A DNA stretch of 64,000 nt from positions 124,001 through 188,000 of the forward strand of contig NZ_FMVM01000011.1 in assembly GCF_900102085.1 (NCBI RefSeq), written 5' to 3'. Positions 1 to 8,046 of this stretch are shown one piece after another. The stretch is from Paenibacillus polysaccharolyticus (GTDB lineage: Bacteria > Bacillota > Bacilli > Paenibacillales > Paenibacillaceae). Position numbers and translations under genes: made by a program. The notes beneath the pieces are model-generated. The model ran no database searches and was not told the origin of the DNA. It worked only from the letters and a program-made list of their open reading frames with translations. The stretch's first letter is position 1, and each line of letters starts with the position of its first letter.

Positions 1-416
1 GCGGTGGTCATGAAGACCCGGATGTGGTTGCACATATGGCGGTGATCTATGATCGAGGTATTGTGCTGTATGGCAAGCCGATTAAGGAATTGTTCCAACC
101 GGCGAACCGCGAACATGTCATCCATTCTATCGCCTCCGATGCAAATTCAGCATTGGAGGAAATCGTGGATAATCCGGTCTATTACGTATTAAGTTTGTCG
201 CGCGTGCTGTTGTATATTCAGGAATCAGTGATTTACTCCAAGCGAGAGGCTGGCGAGCGTGCGGTGGCAGAAGCAATGCCTGAACATCAGGAACTTATCT
301 CGCAATGTTTGGCTAAGTACAACGGGGAACGTGAATCGGTCAATGTGGAACATACACGTTTAAGAGATTATGCCGAATATATGCTCAAACAAATTCAAGA
401 AGCTATGCAGGCTTAA
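1..416 (+). CDS. AadA-like nucleotidyltransferase, C-terminal part (5' end outside window)
   Basis: The reading frame is open to the left edge, so the gene starts upstream and only about 137 C-terminal codons are visible. The segment DPDVVAHMAVI followed by RGIVLYGKPI resembles the C-terminal helical domain of AadA-type aminoglycoside (spectinomycin/streptomycin) adenylyltransferases and DUF4111 proteins, where an aspartate-rich turn precedes a 'G(I/V)xLYG' stretch. The catalytic nucleotidyltransferase motif (GSxxxG...DxD) would lie off-window, so activity and drug specificity cannot be judged. Many chromosomal members of this family have no proven resistance role. A GTG at 24 is in frame but has no reason to be the true start. 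A small membrane-protein gene follows 15 bases downstream. Confidence 0.7.
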   Translation, partial: GGHEDPDVVAHMAVIYDRGIVLYGKPIKELFQPANREHVIHSIASDANSALEEIVDNPVYYVLSLSRVLLYIQESVIYSKREAGERAVAEAMPEHQELISQCLAKYNGERESVNVEHTRLRDYAEYMLKQIQEAMQA

Positions 417-431
417 AGGAGAATATGACAT

Positions 432-704
432 ATGAAAGAGTCACAACGGATCAAATGGGAGAAACAATTACAGCAAGGAAAAAGGCATCATATCCTAGTG
501 CGCGGTGTTTTGGGCTGGGGTCTGCCACTTGCTTTTTTGTATACCTTGGTGATGACGTCATGGAGCGGGCAAAGTTTAACCTTGAATGGTGAGTTTTATG
601 TAAACTTACTGACTGCACTTGTTCTGTTTCCTGCCGCCGGCATCTGGTATGGTGCCTGGACGTGGAAAATCCTTAAAATGAAAGTCGAGCAAGGCAGAAA
701 GTAG
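432..704 (+). CDS. Small two-helix membrane protein of unknown function
   Basis: This is a 90-residue protein with a charged N-terminus (about 20 residues, Lys/Gln/Arg rich), two hydrophobic segments at about 24-42 and 57-76, and a basic tail ending in QGRK. I do not recognise a family. The ATG at 432 follows an AAAGGAG site at about 415-421 that overlaps the stop codon of the preceding nucleotidyltransferase gene, so the two are probably co-transcribed. Positive charge at both ends suggests both termini are cytoplasmic. Confidence 0.65.
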   Translation: MKESQRIKWEKQLQQGKRHHILVRGVLGWGLPLAFLYTLVMTSWSGQSLTLNGEFYVNLLTALVLFPAAGIWYGAWTWKILKMKVEQGRK

Positions 705-733
705 AGCGGTGAGGTGAAGAAAGGATTGAGTAC

Positions 734-1615
734 ATGATTACTGAGCTGGAGGCTTCTGAATTTCACAAAATAAAACATCTAACCAATGCCTGTCGCAATA
801 TGGAGGTCAAAGCAGTGGCATCAGGCATGAACCCGGGACGGGTCTATGTCGACGATACCCTCAATCCTCAAGCGGCACTTGTATGGGTTCAGGGGCAATC
901 CGGTTATCAGCTAATTGGTGATTTTCAGAATGAAGTGTTCCGAAGTGAACTCCGAGAGTACATGGAGACACAGATTTATCCCACGTTAGCATCATTACAA
1001 ATTTCTGACGTAGAGATTGGCGTAGAAGATAGTCGGTGGGAAGCGGTACTTGAGCATATGGCTGGCCCGAGTGAACTGAACGATGATACACAGCATGTGT
1101 ATCTGCTAAACCCAACGGATGAAAGAATAGAGCGAACAGAGAAAACAAAGAGTGCCAAGCGCTCATCTTCCTCTAGAATGCTTATACAACCAGTCGAGGG
1201 AACACAGGTTATTATAATAGACGAAGTACTTTTGAAAGACGATAGGTTGAATAATCTTTCTTTTGTCACATATAAGATCAAGCATTTCTGGACAAACGTA
1301 GATGCTTTTCTGAAACATGGTGTTGGCTATGTTGTTACTCGCGAGGAAGAGATTGTGTGCATATGTATTTCTGCTTTTGTCGATGGAAACACACATGCCA
1401 TTGATATTGAAACATTGGAAGGTCATCGTAAGCGAAATTATGCTGCCTTGGCTGCTCAAGCGTATATGAACGAATGTAACGATAGAGGCATCCGTCCCTA
1501 TTGGGATTGCTCTCCGGATAACATAGGTTCGATCCGTTTAGCACAAGGTGCAGGTTTATCTCTGGATTTTAACTATCAGGTCTATTGGTACAGCATTTCA
1601 GAGTGTATGCGTTAG
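734..1615 (+). CDS. GNAT acetyltransferase (PF12746-type, Bacillus family)
   Basis: This 293-residue protein resembles the long GNAT_acetyltran family common in Bacilli. The N-terminal half (1-140) begins with a short 'hKxNP' type region that includes GMNPGRVYVDD, and the C-terminal half carries the acetyl-CoA binding fold, with IETLEGHRKRNYAALAA corresponding to the acyl-CoA loop (R/Q-x-x-G/N-x-A/G). A C-terminal WDCSPDN...SIRLAQGAGL segment is typical of this family. The substrate is unknown; related proteins include ones annotated near zwittermicin resistance genes, but nothing here shows that. The ATG at 734 has only a modest ribosome site (GAAAGGATTG). The HD gene behind it starts at 1636. 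Confidence 0.75.
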   Translation: MITELEASEFHKIKHLTNACRNMEVKAVASGMNPGRVYVDDTLNPQAALVWVQGQSGYQLIGDFQNEVFRSELREYMETQIYPTLASLQISDVEIGVEDSRWEAVLEHMAGPSELNDDTQHVYLLNPTDERIERTEKTKSAKRSSSSRMLIQPVEGTQVIIIDEVLLKDDRLNNLSFVTYKIKHFWTNVDAFLKHGVGYVVTREEEIVCICISAFVDGNTHAIDIETLEGHRKRNYAALAAQAYMNECNDRGIRPYWDCSPDNIGSIRLAQGAGLSLDFNYQVYWYSISECMR

Positions 1616-1635
1616 TAATTGAAGGGGGTAAGAGC

Positions 1636-2232
1636 GTGGATGAGACACTAGAGTCACAGGTCCAGTTTCTGATTGAAATAGACAAGCTGAAAACGATTGA
1701 ACGAAGAACGAGAATTATCCATGGCGATCGGCTCGAGAATGATGCAGAACATTCTTGGCATCTAGCCATGATGGCATTCATATTGCATGGTCATGCTAAC
1801 AAGGAAATCGACATGCTTAAAGTGATCAAGATGTTACTTGTTCATGACCTTGTTGAAATTGATGCCGGAGATACCTTTGCGTATGACACCCAAGGAAACA
1901 CAGATAAACATGAACGAGAGCTTAAAGCTGCACACAGATTATTTGGTATGTTGCCAGAAGACCAAGCCGAAGAACTGTTAAGTCTGTGGATGGAGTTCGA
2001 GACCAAAGAGACACCGGAGGCCAGGTTTGCTTCTTCCATGGATCGGTTGCAGCCGATCATTCATAATCATCAGAATGAAGGTGATACATGGCAGAAATAT
2101 AACATTACGAGTGATCAGGTATTAAATCGTAATGCCGAAATTGCAAATGGGTCAGCAACGCTGTGGAAGTATGCACAACAAATCGTACAAGATTCGGTAG
2201 ATCAGGGGATATTGAAACAATCCGGTTCCTAA
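1636..2232 (+). CDS. HD-domain phosphohydrolase (YfbR/HDDC2-like)
   Basis: This is a 198-residue HD-superfamily protein. The metal-binding set is visible: a histidine in NDAEHSWH (about residues 35-42), the HD pair in LLVHDLVEIDAGDT (about 70-84), and a late aspartate in SSMDRLQP. The pattern matches HD_3 family proteins such as E. coli YfbR (a 5'-deoxynucleotidase) and eukaryotic HDDC2. The likely role is hydrolysis of nucleoside monophosphates in the cytosol, with specificity unproven. I chose GTG at 1636 because GAAGGGGG at 1621-1628 sits seven bases upstream. The in-frame TTG at 1585 lies inside the preceding gene without a good ribosome site. Confidence 0.75.
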   Translation: MDETLESQVQFLIEIDKLKTIERRTRIIHGDRLENDAEHSWHLAMMAFILHGHANKEIDMLKVIKMLLVHDLVEIDAGDTFAYDTQGNTDKHERELKAAHRLFGMLPEDQAEELLSLWMEFETKETPEARFASSMDRLQPIIHNHQNEGDTWQKYNITSDQVLNRNAEIANGSATLWKYAQQIVQDSVDQGILKQSGS

Positions 2233-2277
2233 GTAAACGGGGGCTGTTTTAACTACATTTGGACTCAGGAGGCTAAC

Positions 2278-2730
2278 ATGGGGTACATCATGGATTTACG
2301 AAAATTGGTAGGCACACGTCCCTTGATCATGGCAGGTTCATGTGTACTGGTGTTTAACGAGCAGGGTCACCTGCTACTCCAGAAACGAACAGATAGCTTG
2401 GATTGGGGTACCATTGGCGGTTCGCTTGAACCGGGTGAATCATTGGAAGAGAATGCTGCGCGTGAACTATATGAAGAAGCTGGTCTGCGAGCAGAGGCAT
2501 ATAAACTGATTACCATTTTTTCGGGTCAGGATATGTATTACCGTTATCCGCATGGAGATGAGGTATACAATGTCATGGCAATCTATGAAGCAGGCGGCAT
2601 TACGGGTAGTCCAACGGTGATGGATGATGAAGGGTTAGAGCTCAGGTACTTCGACTTGACTCAGCCGATTCCGGATATCAATCCATTCACCAAATATGTG
2701 CTGTCCAAAGCGGGATATATCAAAAGCTAG
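2278..2730 (+). CDS. Nudix hydrolase
   Basis: This is a 150-residue Nudix protein. A complete Nudix box is present (G-x5-E-x7-REL-YEE-AGL) inside GGSLEPGESLEENAAREL and the following YEEAGL, at about residues 45-70. Enzymes of this class hydrolyse nucleoside diphosphates linked to another group. The substrate cannot be read from sequence, but the N-terminal motif LIMAGSCVLVFNEQGHLLLQ is common in small housekeeping-type members. The start at ATG 2278 is fixed by AGGAGG at 2267-2272 with a five-base spacer. It is probably in one transcription unit with the HD gene upstream (45-base gap). Confidence 0.82.
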   Translation: MGYIMDLRKLVGTRPLIMAGSCVLVFNEQGHLLLQKRTDSLDWGTIGGSLEPGESLEENAARELYEEAGLRAEAYKLITIFSGQDMYYRYPHGDEVYNVMAIYEAGGITGSPTVMDDEGLELRYFDLTQPIPDINPFTKYVLSKAGYIKS

Positions 2731-2828
2731 GAGGAGTTTCGCACAACATTATCATTTTTCTCTCAGTGATTTACGGATACTGATTTAGTATGATAATAGT
2801 ATCATTTTGCAAAGAGAGAGGGTTAGAC

Positions 2829-3617
2829 ATGGATACATTTTTGCAGCAAATTAACGAGTTAAATGAGCTTCAGATCGAGCTGGTCAGCCTGCATCCTTTT
2901 TTTGCAGAACACCATCCGGTTGTTGTAGTGCATGAGTCGTTGTTATATATCTATGATTATTCAGTTGCATCCGGGCAATATGAATGGGTCAAAACCGTAC
3001 CGGACGACCTGTATTTCCCCGATGAATGTCTCGCCGCGGTGCCTGTACACCATATGGACAATCGCATGTGCGCGATTGTGACGGCTTCTGTTTTCAAAGA
3101 TCTAGAGCAGAAGGTTTTTCTGTTCCATGAATACGTGCATTGTTCTGTCTATGGAAAATACGAGGAACGCATCGTTGACCGTCTGCAGATTAAACATAAA
3201 ATGACCCAGTTAAAGCGTGTAACCTGGGAGATCGATTACGAATTCCCGTACGAAGATGAGATTGTTGCTGGACGAATTGAATCTCTTCTATCAGCGTTGA
3301 AAAGTGAGAATTTACAGCAAATTCAGGTGGCGCGAACGGCATTGTTCCAATCTCTTACAGAAGAGCAAGCGGAATATTGGAGCTGGCTGGAATGGAATGA
3401 AGGAGTAGCAAGGTATATCGAGAATTTGATTCGAGCCAAGTATGAATTGCAGCCTAATCATTATGGCGATACAGCACCTTTTAACCGCCTCGTATTTTAC
3501 GAGTGTGGATCGGAATATATCCGTTTGCTGGTGAAGGAGCAACCTGCGTATCATACAGATCTGGAGAAGTTGTTCGACCGGATGCAGGACGAGAGAGTGG
3601 CAGGTTTGGTGAGCTAA
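2829..3617 (+). CDS. Zincin-like protein (HEXXH plus EGxAxY), putative metallopeptidase
   Basis: I do not recognise a named family for this 262-residue protein, but it carries the elements of a gluzincin site: HEYVH at residues 100-104 (HEXXH) and NEGVARY at about 190-196, which fits the distal glutamate ligand motif E-G-x-A-x-Y about 90 residues later. There is no signal peptide, so it would act in the cytosol. The ATG at 2829 is preceded by a GAGAGAGGG site; an in-frame ATG at 2790 lacks one. A metallopeptidase role is inferred from the motif pair only. It could be a degenerate or non-peptidase zincin. Confidence 0.6.
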   Translation: MDTFLQQINELNELQIELVSLHPFFAEHHPVVVVHESLLYIYDYSVASGQYEWVKTVPDDLYFPDECLAAVPVHHMDNRMCAIVTASVFKDLEQKVFLFHEYVHCSVYGKYEERIVDRLQIKHKMTQLKRVTWEIDYEFPYEDEIVAGRIESLLSALKSENLQQIQVARTALFQSLTEEQAEYWSWLEWNEGVARYIENLIRAKYELQPNHYGDTAPFNRLVFYECGSEYIRLLVKEQPAYHTDLEKLFDRMQDERVAGLVS

Positions 3618-3669
3618 CGAGAGATTAAATATTATAACCATTCCTTCAATGGAAAAAGGAGATCGGTCT

Positions 3670-4338
3670 ATGCCTCTGCCTATGGTGCATCTAAGTGTAG
3701 CCCATCGATTGGCTGATACGTTGCCTGAACCACTGGACCTGGGAGCATTTTATCTCGGAAATATTGCGCCAGATGCCATTCATATGCGTGAAGGCACAAC
3801 AAGGGACGACAAGCAGTATACTCATTTTTATCCTGAGCAAGAAGACAATTATACCGGACGTCTCCAGAAGTTTTATGGTGATTACATCAGCGAGCGCAAG
3901 AGTGAAGGCTGGACTTCCTTTGTCACTGGTTACTTCATGCATGTGATGACGGATTATTACTGGTTTCGAAGTGTGTATCCTGCATTCGAGGAACAGGTTC
4001 GTGAGCATGACCAGCGTGAGGGAGTCGTGCGAACCAAGGAAGACCTGGCCCGTTTATATTACAAGGAGACGGATCAGATTGATTTTAATCTGTATCGCAC
4101 CATGAATTGGAGTGAAGAAGTATGGTCGGCCTTAAATAACTCGTCAGGATATGAGATGACAGATCGTTTAGCGGTAGAAGAGATTCTATGCTGGCGGGAG
4201 CGTACATTTTCTTTTCTGCATGGGGAAGCGCCGGGCATCATTCCGTGTTACATTACCGAAGAGGTTGTACGAGCTTTTGTCCAAAAAACAGTCCCGCGTT
4301 TAAACGACTTATTAGCTGAATGGGAGGCCGCTAGGTGA
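3670..4338 (+). CDS. Zinc-dependent phospholipase C-like hydrolase (PF00882-type)
   Basis: This is a 222-residue protein with histidines and aspartates spaced as in zinc-dependent phospholipase C/S1-P1-type folds: MVHLSVAHR at the N-terminus, GNIAPDAIHMR, THFYPEQED, and GYFMHVMTDYYWF near the middle. This arrangement matches the small 'zinc-dependent PLC family' hydrolases of Bacilli, which are usually cytosolic and of unknown substrate. No signal peptide is present, unlike secreted phospholipase C toxins. ATG 3670 is chosen because AAAAAGGAG lies eight bases upstream; an ATG at 3649 overlaps that site. The stop overlaps the next gene's GTG (GTGA at 4335-4338), so translation is coupled. Confidence 0.65.
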   Translation: MPLPMVHLSVAHRLADTLPEPLDLGAFYLGNIAPDAIHMREGTTRDDKQYTHFYPEQEDNYTGRLQKFYGDYISERKSEGWTSFVTGYFMHVMTDYYWFRSVYPAFEEQVREHDQREGVVRTKEDLARLYYKETDQIDFNLYRTMNWSEEVWSALNNSSGYEMTDRLAVEEILCWRERTFSFLHGEAPGIIPCYITEEVVRAFVQKTVPRLNDLLAEWEAAR

Positions 4339-4784
4339 GACATATCGGAATGTTGCTTCTATTCTTCAGCGTCATATTCATTGCAGCGTGTGGTGGCAAC
4401 AATTCGAGTGATGTGGGCTCCAAAGAGGCTGAGGAACTAGAACAGAGCGAAGGGATTCCTACGTTAATCACGTTATCTTGTAATCAGGCTCACTTCTCTA
4501 AAACGTGCCGCGATGTAGAATTTGATCGCGCTGACGAGATTCAAATCGTGACCGAAGCCATATTCAGTGCCGAGCGTATGAAAGGTGATCTTAATTATGC
4601 AGCTGAGTACAATATGAACATCACATATGCAGATGGCGCCGTCACTCGGTACGATCTGTCATTGGGTGCAGATCCAAAGACGCAAGGTTTGCTTGTAAAC
4701 CAAAAGGATACGACGACTGGATATACGATCCCTCTAGAGAACGCGAATCAACTGAGACAAGTCATTCAGCGCCGTACGGACTAA
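4335..4784 (+). CDS. Lipoprotein of unknown function (YhfM-like domain possible)
   Basis: This is a 149-residue predicted lipoprotein. The signal peptide has a short basic start, a hydrophobic core, and the lipobox IAAC with cysteine at residue 19, followed by a glycine/asparagine/serine linker. The mature part has two cysteines (LSCNQAHFSKTC) and a compact domain with a beta-strand-rich ITYADGAVTRYDLSL segment, which brings to mind the YhfM-like domain of Bacillus lipoproteins; I am not certain of that. The GTG start overlaps the stop of the phospholipase-like gene. It should be anchored on the outer face of the membrane. Confidence 0.65.
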   Translation: MRHIGMLLLFFSVIFIAACGGNNSSDVGSKEAEELEQSEGIPTLITLSCNQAHFSKTCRDVEFDRADEIQIVTEAIFSAERMKGDLNYAAEYNMNITYADGAVTRYDLSLGADPKTQGLLVNQKDTTTGYTIPLENANQLRQVIQRRTD

Positions 4785-4824
4785 ATGGAGCGAAAAGATC
4801 AACAACATGAATACAGGCTTATAG

Positions 4825-5406
4825 ATGAATGGAGATGCAGGCAAGTTGATAACAATCGGAACACTGACGGTAGCAGATGTGGATGGAGCATATCATATTT
4901 TTGAGACAACGATTCCAGAGGCATACCGTCAGGAAGGGATCGGATCACTTCTGGATGAAATTCAGGAAGAGATCGAACATAAAAAGACTATAGTACAATC
5001 TGTTTTGCAACATGAATCTGATCTTGAAGCAACGACGACAAGTCCCTTTTTCTTTGTTGCCCGAAAAGAAGGGAAGATCGTAGGTACGATCTCATATGGG
5101 CCTTGCGGGAAAGTCGTTCAGGAATGCACCAACCATCGGCTGGATCACGTTGGAACGCTGGGCTCACTGTATGTTTTACCTGAACTGCAGGGCCAGGGGA
5201 TTGCTTCAGCGCTTATTGCGGCATTGGTCACCGAACTACAGAAGCGGGGGATTACCCAATTTTGTCTGGACAGTGGTTATCGAATTGCACAGCAGAAGTG
5301 GCGGCGGAAGTTTGGAGAACCGTATGTTGTGACGAAGGACTACTGGGGTGAAGGAAGCGAAAATATGGTATGGTTGTGTGAAGTGCAGGATTTTGCTGGA
5401 AAATAA
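4825..5406 (+). CDS. GNAT-family N-acetyltransferase
   Basis: This is a 193-residue GNAT enzyme. The acetyl-CoA binding motif A is clear: LGSLYVLPELQGQGIASALI (about residues 112-131), where QGQGIA is the pyrophosphate-binding loop. The C-terminal part (KRGITQFCLDSGYRIAQQKW) gives the last strands, with Y replacing the more usual asparagine region. The substrate is unknown. The ATG at 4825 has no good ribosome site; an in-frame TTG at 4846 preceded by GGAG is possible, so the start is uncertain. A hairpin terminator follows at 5415. Confidence 0.75.
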   Translation: MNGDAGKLITIGTLTVADVDGAYHIFETTIPEAYRQEGIGSLLDEIQEEIEHKKTIVQSVLQHESDLEATTTSPFFFVARKEGKIVGTISYGPCGKVVQECTNHRLDHVGTLGSLYVLPELQGQGIASALIAALVTELQKRGITQFCLDSGYRIAQQKWRRKFGEPYVVTKDYWGEGSENMVWLCEVQDFAGK

Positions 5407-5414
5407 ACGAAAAC

Positions 5415-5456
5415 AAAAGATGACCCCCTGCACTTGAACAGGAGTCATCTTTTTTA
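5415..5456 (+). terminator. Intrinsic terminator after the GNAT gene
   Basis: GATGACCCCCTG and CAGGAGTCATC form a stem with one bulge around a short loop, followed by a run of T. It lies eight bases after the stop codon at 5406 and closes the 3.6-5.4 kb transcription unit. Confidence 0.8.
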
Positions 5457-5542
5457 TTTCTTTTATCTTACTGCATCGATATATACGCATCATCGTAAAG
5501 TATAAAGACAAAAAGAGACAAGAGAGAGGAGAGGACAACAAC

Positions 5543-6055
5543 ATGTCAGAAACAACTGGAACAGAGGAATGGAGCACGCCGCAACAGAAGCTTTCCCCTC
5601 ATGCCATAAGTTTGTGGAGAGTTAGCGCGATCCTCTACAACGTCATTGGCTTTGTGGTACTGGTAGCGTTGCTTATACTGGACTCCGTGTATGATTGGAG
5701 GCCGTGGATCGGCTGGATTTTATGGGGAGTCACGGTTATATCCGCAGGTTATGCTGTGTGGGATATATTTTTGCAGCCCGTGTGGTTGTATCGATATTGG
5801 TTTTATGGCGTTAACGCAGAGTTTGTGCAATTGAAGCATGGGGCATTGAACAAGGTGCACCAAGTCATTCCGATGGCCAAGGTGCAATCCGTATCAACGA
5901 ATCAGGGGCCATTGATGAGAAAATACGGACTGTACTCGGTGTCCATCGGAACGATGGGTTCATCTCATCATATACCGGCCTTGCCGGAAGATGTGGCATT
6001 TGCGCTACGTAACCAGATTGCGGATTATGCCCGGATTAACGAGGTGGATGAATGA
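5543..6055 (+). CDS. ydbS: PH-domain membrane protein YdbS
   Basis: This is a 170-residue protein with two membrane helices (about residues 30-50 and 58-78) followed by a bacterial PH domain (bPH_2) from about 85, with the typical LKHGALNKVHQVIPMAKVQ strand pattern. With the next gene it matches the Bacillus subtilis ydbS-ydbT pair. Those genes are known there as SigW-controlled and linked to resistance against bacteriocin-type compounds made by Bacilli, so membrane defence is the inferred role. The start is supported by GAGAGGAGAGG upstream of ATG 5543. The stop overlaps ydbT by four bases. Confidence 0.78.
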   Translation: MSETTGTEEWSTPQQKLSPHAISLWRVSAILYNVIGFVVLVALLILDSVYDWRPWIGWILWGVTVISAGYAVWDIFLQPVWLYRYWFYGVNAEFVQLKHGALNKVHQVIPMAKVQSVSTNQGPLMRKYGLYSVSIGTMGSSHHIPALPEDVAFALRNQIADYARINEVDE

Positions 6056-7638
6056 CGGAGAAGAAACGGCATCATGCACTCAGCTTGTTGTGGAGTTTGG
6101 GCAATCTGCTTAAAAGCACATTTGCCTTTATTCTGTTTTTATTTGTATTCCGTGCAGGATCAGATTCTACATGGGTTTTCTATGCACGGATGATTTTTTA
6201 TATTGGTATTTCCATAGCACTAATCTCGATCATCTGGAAATGGTTCACAACACGTTATTCAGCCGATGAGAAAGCTTTCCATATCTACACGGGAGCATTC
6301 AGTCGAACCCGCAGAACGATCCCGTATACGAAAGTACAAAATGTGAGCCGACATACGAGCTTTGTTCATCGTTTATTCGGAGTAACCTCTATACGCTTCG
6401 AAACGGGGATCAAGGGTGATGATGCGACGTTTCAGCTACAGGTCGTTTCGGTTTCTGAAGCAGAACGGTTAGAAAAGCAGGTAGCCCGTCATTTATCCGA
6501 AGTCCAAGCTACGGTTGAGGGAACTATGGATGATGAGCAGGATGCAAAGGATGAGAAAAGTCTACTTGCAGAGCAGTATATCGAAACTGAAGAACAAGCA
6601 GGCAGTGACTCAAGCGCCAATGCCAATAACAATGACACAGGAATTAAAGGCACATTCGAACACGTCGTTCACTACCGTTCTACGCGCAAAGATGTGTTCA
6701 AAGCTTCGTTTACTTCACTTAGTTTTCTGGTGTTGATCCCGATCTTGGGTTCCTTGTACTCAACCGTGAAGGATTTCTTTCCAGACGAAACCGTAACCGA
6801 AAGCCTTGTATTAACCTGGCTTGAATCATGGTGGGTGACGAGCCTGGTCATTCTGCTTTTGATACTTGTATCTGTCGGGCTTGGAATTGTGCGTACCTTT
6901 GTGAAATATGGAGATTTTCAGATCACGTCCGATGACAAGCGAATTTATATTACAAAGGGCATGCTGGAGAAGACGTCGTTCTCGATCCAGAAAGATCGTG
7001 TACAGGCCGTCAAGATTACACAGTCCCTGATGAAAAGAATGCTGGGTCTTGCCGAGGTAGAACTTACAACCGCAGGCAGTTTGGGTGAAGCTAGCCAGGA
7101 GATTAACACATTATATCCCTTTTTACCTGTGAGGGAGGCCTATCGCATCATTGAAGAAATGCTGCCTTCCTACCATGTGACGGAGGAAATGCAGAAGCTG
7201 CCTCGGAAAGCGTTATGGTTGCGGTTACTTAAACCAAACTGGTTGTGGATCATCGTCACGGGTGTGCTAGCATACTTCAAACCGGTTTTGTTTGGCATGG
7301 AACAGACATGGTGGATGATTTCGCTACTGTTGCTCGTGTGGATTACAACGTGTAGGGTGATCAATTTTTATCATACGCGGTATGCACTGAACGATCAGTT
7401 CATTCAGTTTCGCTCAGGTGCGCTGACTTCGACACTGTTTCTGTCCAAACGGGAAAAGGTCATTGAAATCAAGATTACACGTCATCCCTTGCAGCGCAAG
7501 TTGGGGCTGGCTTCCATCTATACCGTAAATCGCGCCAAACCTGTCATGCATCAATATGTTCACGATATACCAGATGATGTAGCTGGCACATTCCAGATGT
7601 GGTACATGAGGCGTTCCAACGAGGTACAGATCCGGTAG
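6052..7638 (+). CDS. ydbT: PH-domain membrane protein YdbT
   Basis: This is a 528-residue membrane protein built from repeated modules of two helices plus a bPH_2 domain. PH segments are recognisable at about 80-145 (IYTGAFSRTRRTIPYTKVQN), about 290-360 (ITKGMLEKTSFSIQKDRVQA) and about 450-515 (FRSGALTSTLFLSKREKVIE). An acidic, Asn-rich cytosolic linker lies at about 155-205. The layout fits YdbT, partner of YdbS. It is translationally coupled to ydbS through an ATGA overlap. I saw no SigW promoter that I would defend. Confidence 0.8.
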   Translation: MTEKKRHHALSLLWSLGNLLKSTFAFILFLFVFRAGSDSTWVFYARMIFYIGISIALISIIWKWFTTRYSADEKAFHIYTGAFSRTRRTIPYTKVQNVSRHTSFVHRLFGVTSIRFETGIKGDDATFQLQVVSVSEAERLEKQVARHLSEVQATVEGTMDDEQDAKDEKSLLAEQYIETEEQAGSDSSANANNNDTGIKGTFEHVVHYRSTRKDVFKASFTSLSFLVLIPILGSLYSTVKDFFPDETVTESLVLTWLESWWVTSLVILLLILVSVGLGIVRTFVKYGDFQITSDDKRIYITKGMLEKTSFSIQKDRVQAVKITQSLMKRMLGLAEVELTTAGSLGEASQEINTLYPFLPVREAYRIIEEMLPSYHVTEEMQKLPRKALWLRLLKPNWLWIIVTGVLAYFKPVLFGMEQTWWMISLLLLVWITTCRVINFYHTRYALNDQFIQFRSGALTSTLFLSKREKVIEIKITRHPLQRKLGLASIYTVNRAKPVMHQYVHDIPDDVAGTFQMWYMRRSNEVQIR

Positions 7639-7662
7639 AAACGACAAGGGGCGTTAAGTAAA

Positions 7663-8025
7663 ATGAGTAAAACGAAAAAGATCGTATCATGGACGATTGG
7701 CATTACGCTCATTGTATTGATTCTCACGCCGTTTATCTATGTAAAAGTCAACAAAATGATCTATGCACATCGTGTCACAACATATTTAACGGAGCAGAAA
7801 CATTATTCTCCTGATGAGATTGAATCCGTAGAAGGCGTCTGGAGCGTAAAACTGCCGCCCTTCCTTGCTGTAGTGAAGTTTAAGGATGAACCGGATGTGG
7901 AGTATATATATTTTGCACATAATGATGTGATTCAGTTTAGCCATCGCATTTCGGAAGAGGCGCAGAAGAGCGGTAAAACGAAATCAGACCTGAAGCATTT
8001 TGCGCCGACAGACGACCAGCAGTAG
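7663..8025 (+). CDS. DUF3139-type membrane-anchored protein
   Basis: This is a 120-residue protein with one N-terminal membrane helix (about residues 8-28) and a short extracytoplasmic domain. The helix followed by HRVTTYLTEQKHYSPDEIESV resembles DUF3139 proteins of Bacilli, small bitopic proteins of unknown role. It follows ydbT after 24 bases with a weak ribosome site (AAGGGGCG), so it may be part of the ydbST unit. That is worth noting because a third gene is not a fixed part of that operon in Bacillus. Confidence 0.65.
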   Translation: MSKTKKIVSWTIGITLIVLILTPFIYVKVNKMIYAHRVTTYLTEQKHYSPDEIESVEGVWSVKLPPFLAVVKFKDEPDVEYIYFAHNDVIQFSHRISEEAQKSGKTKSDLKHFAPTDDQQ

Positions 8026-8046
8026 AGGAGAAGAGGATGAGGGTTA

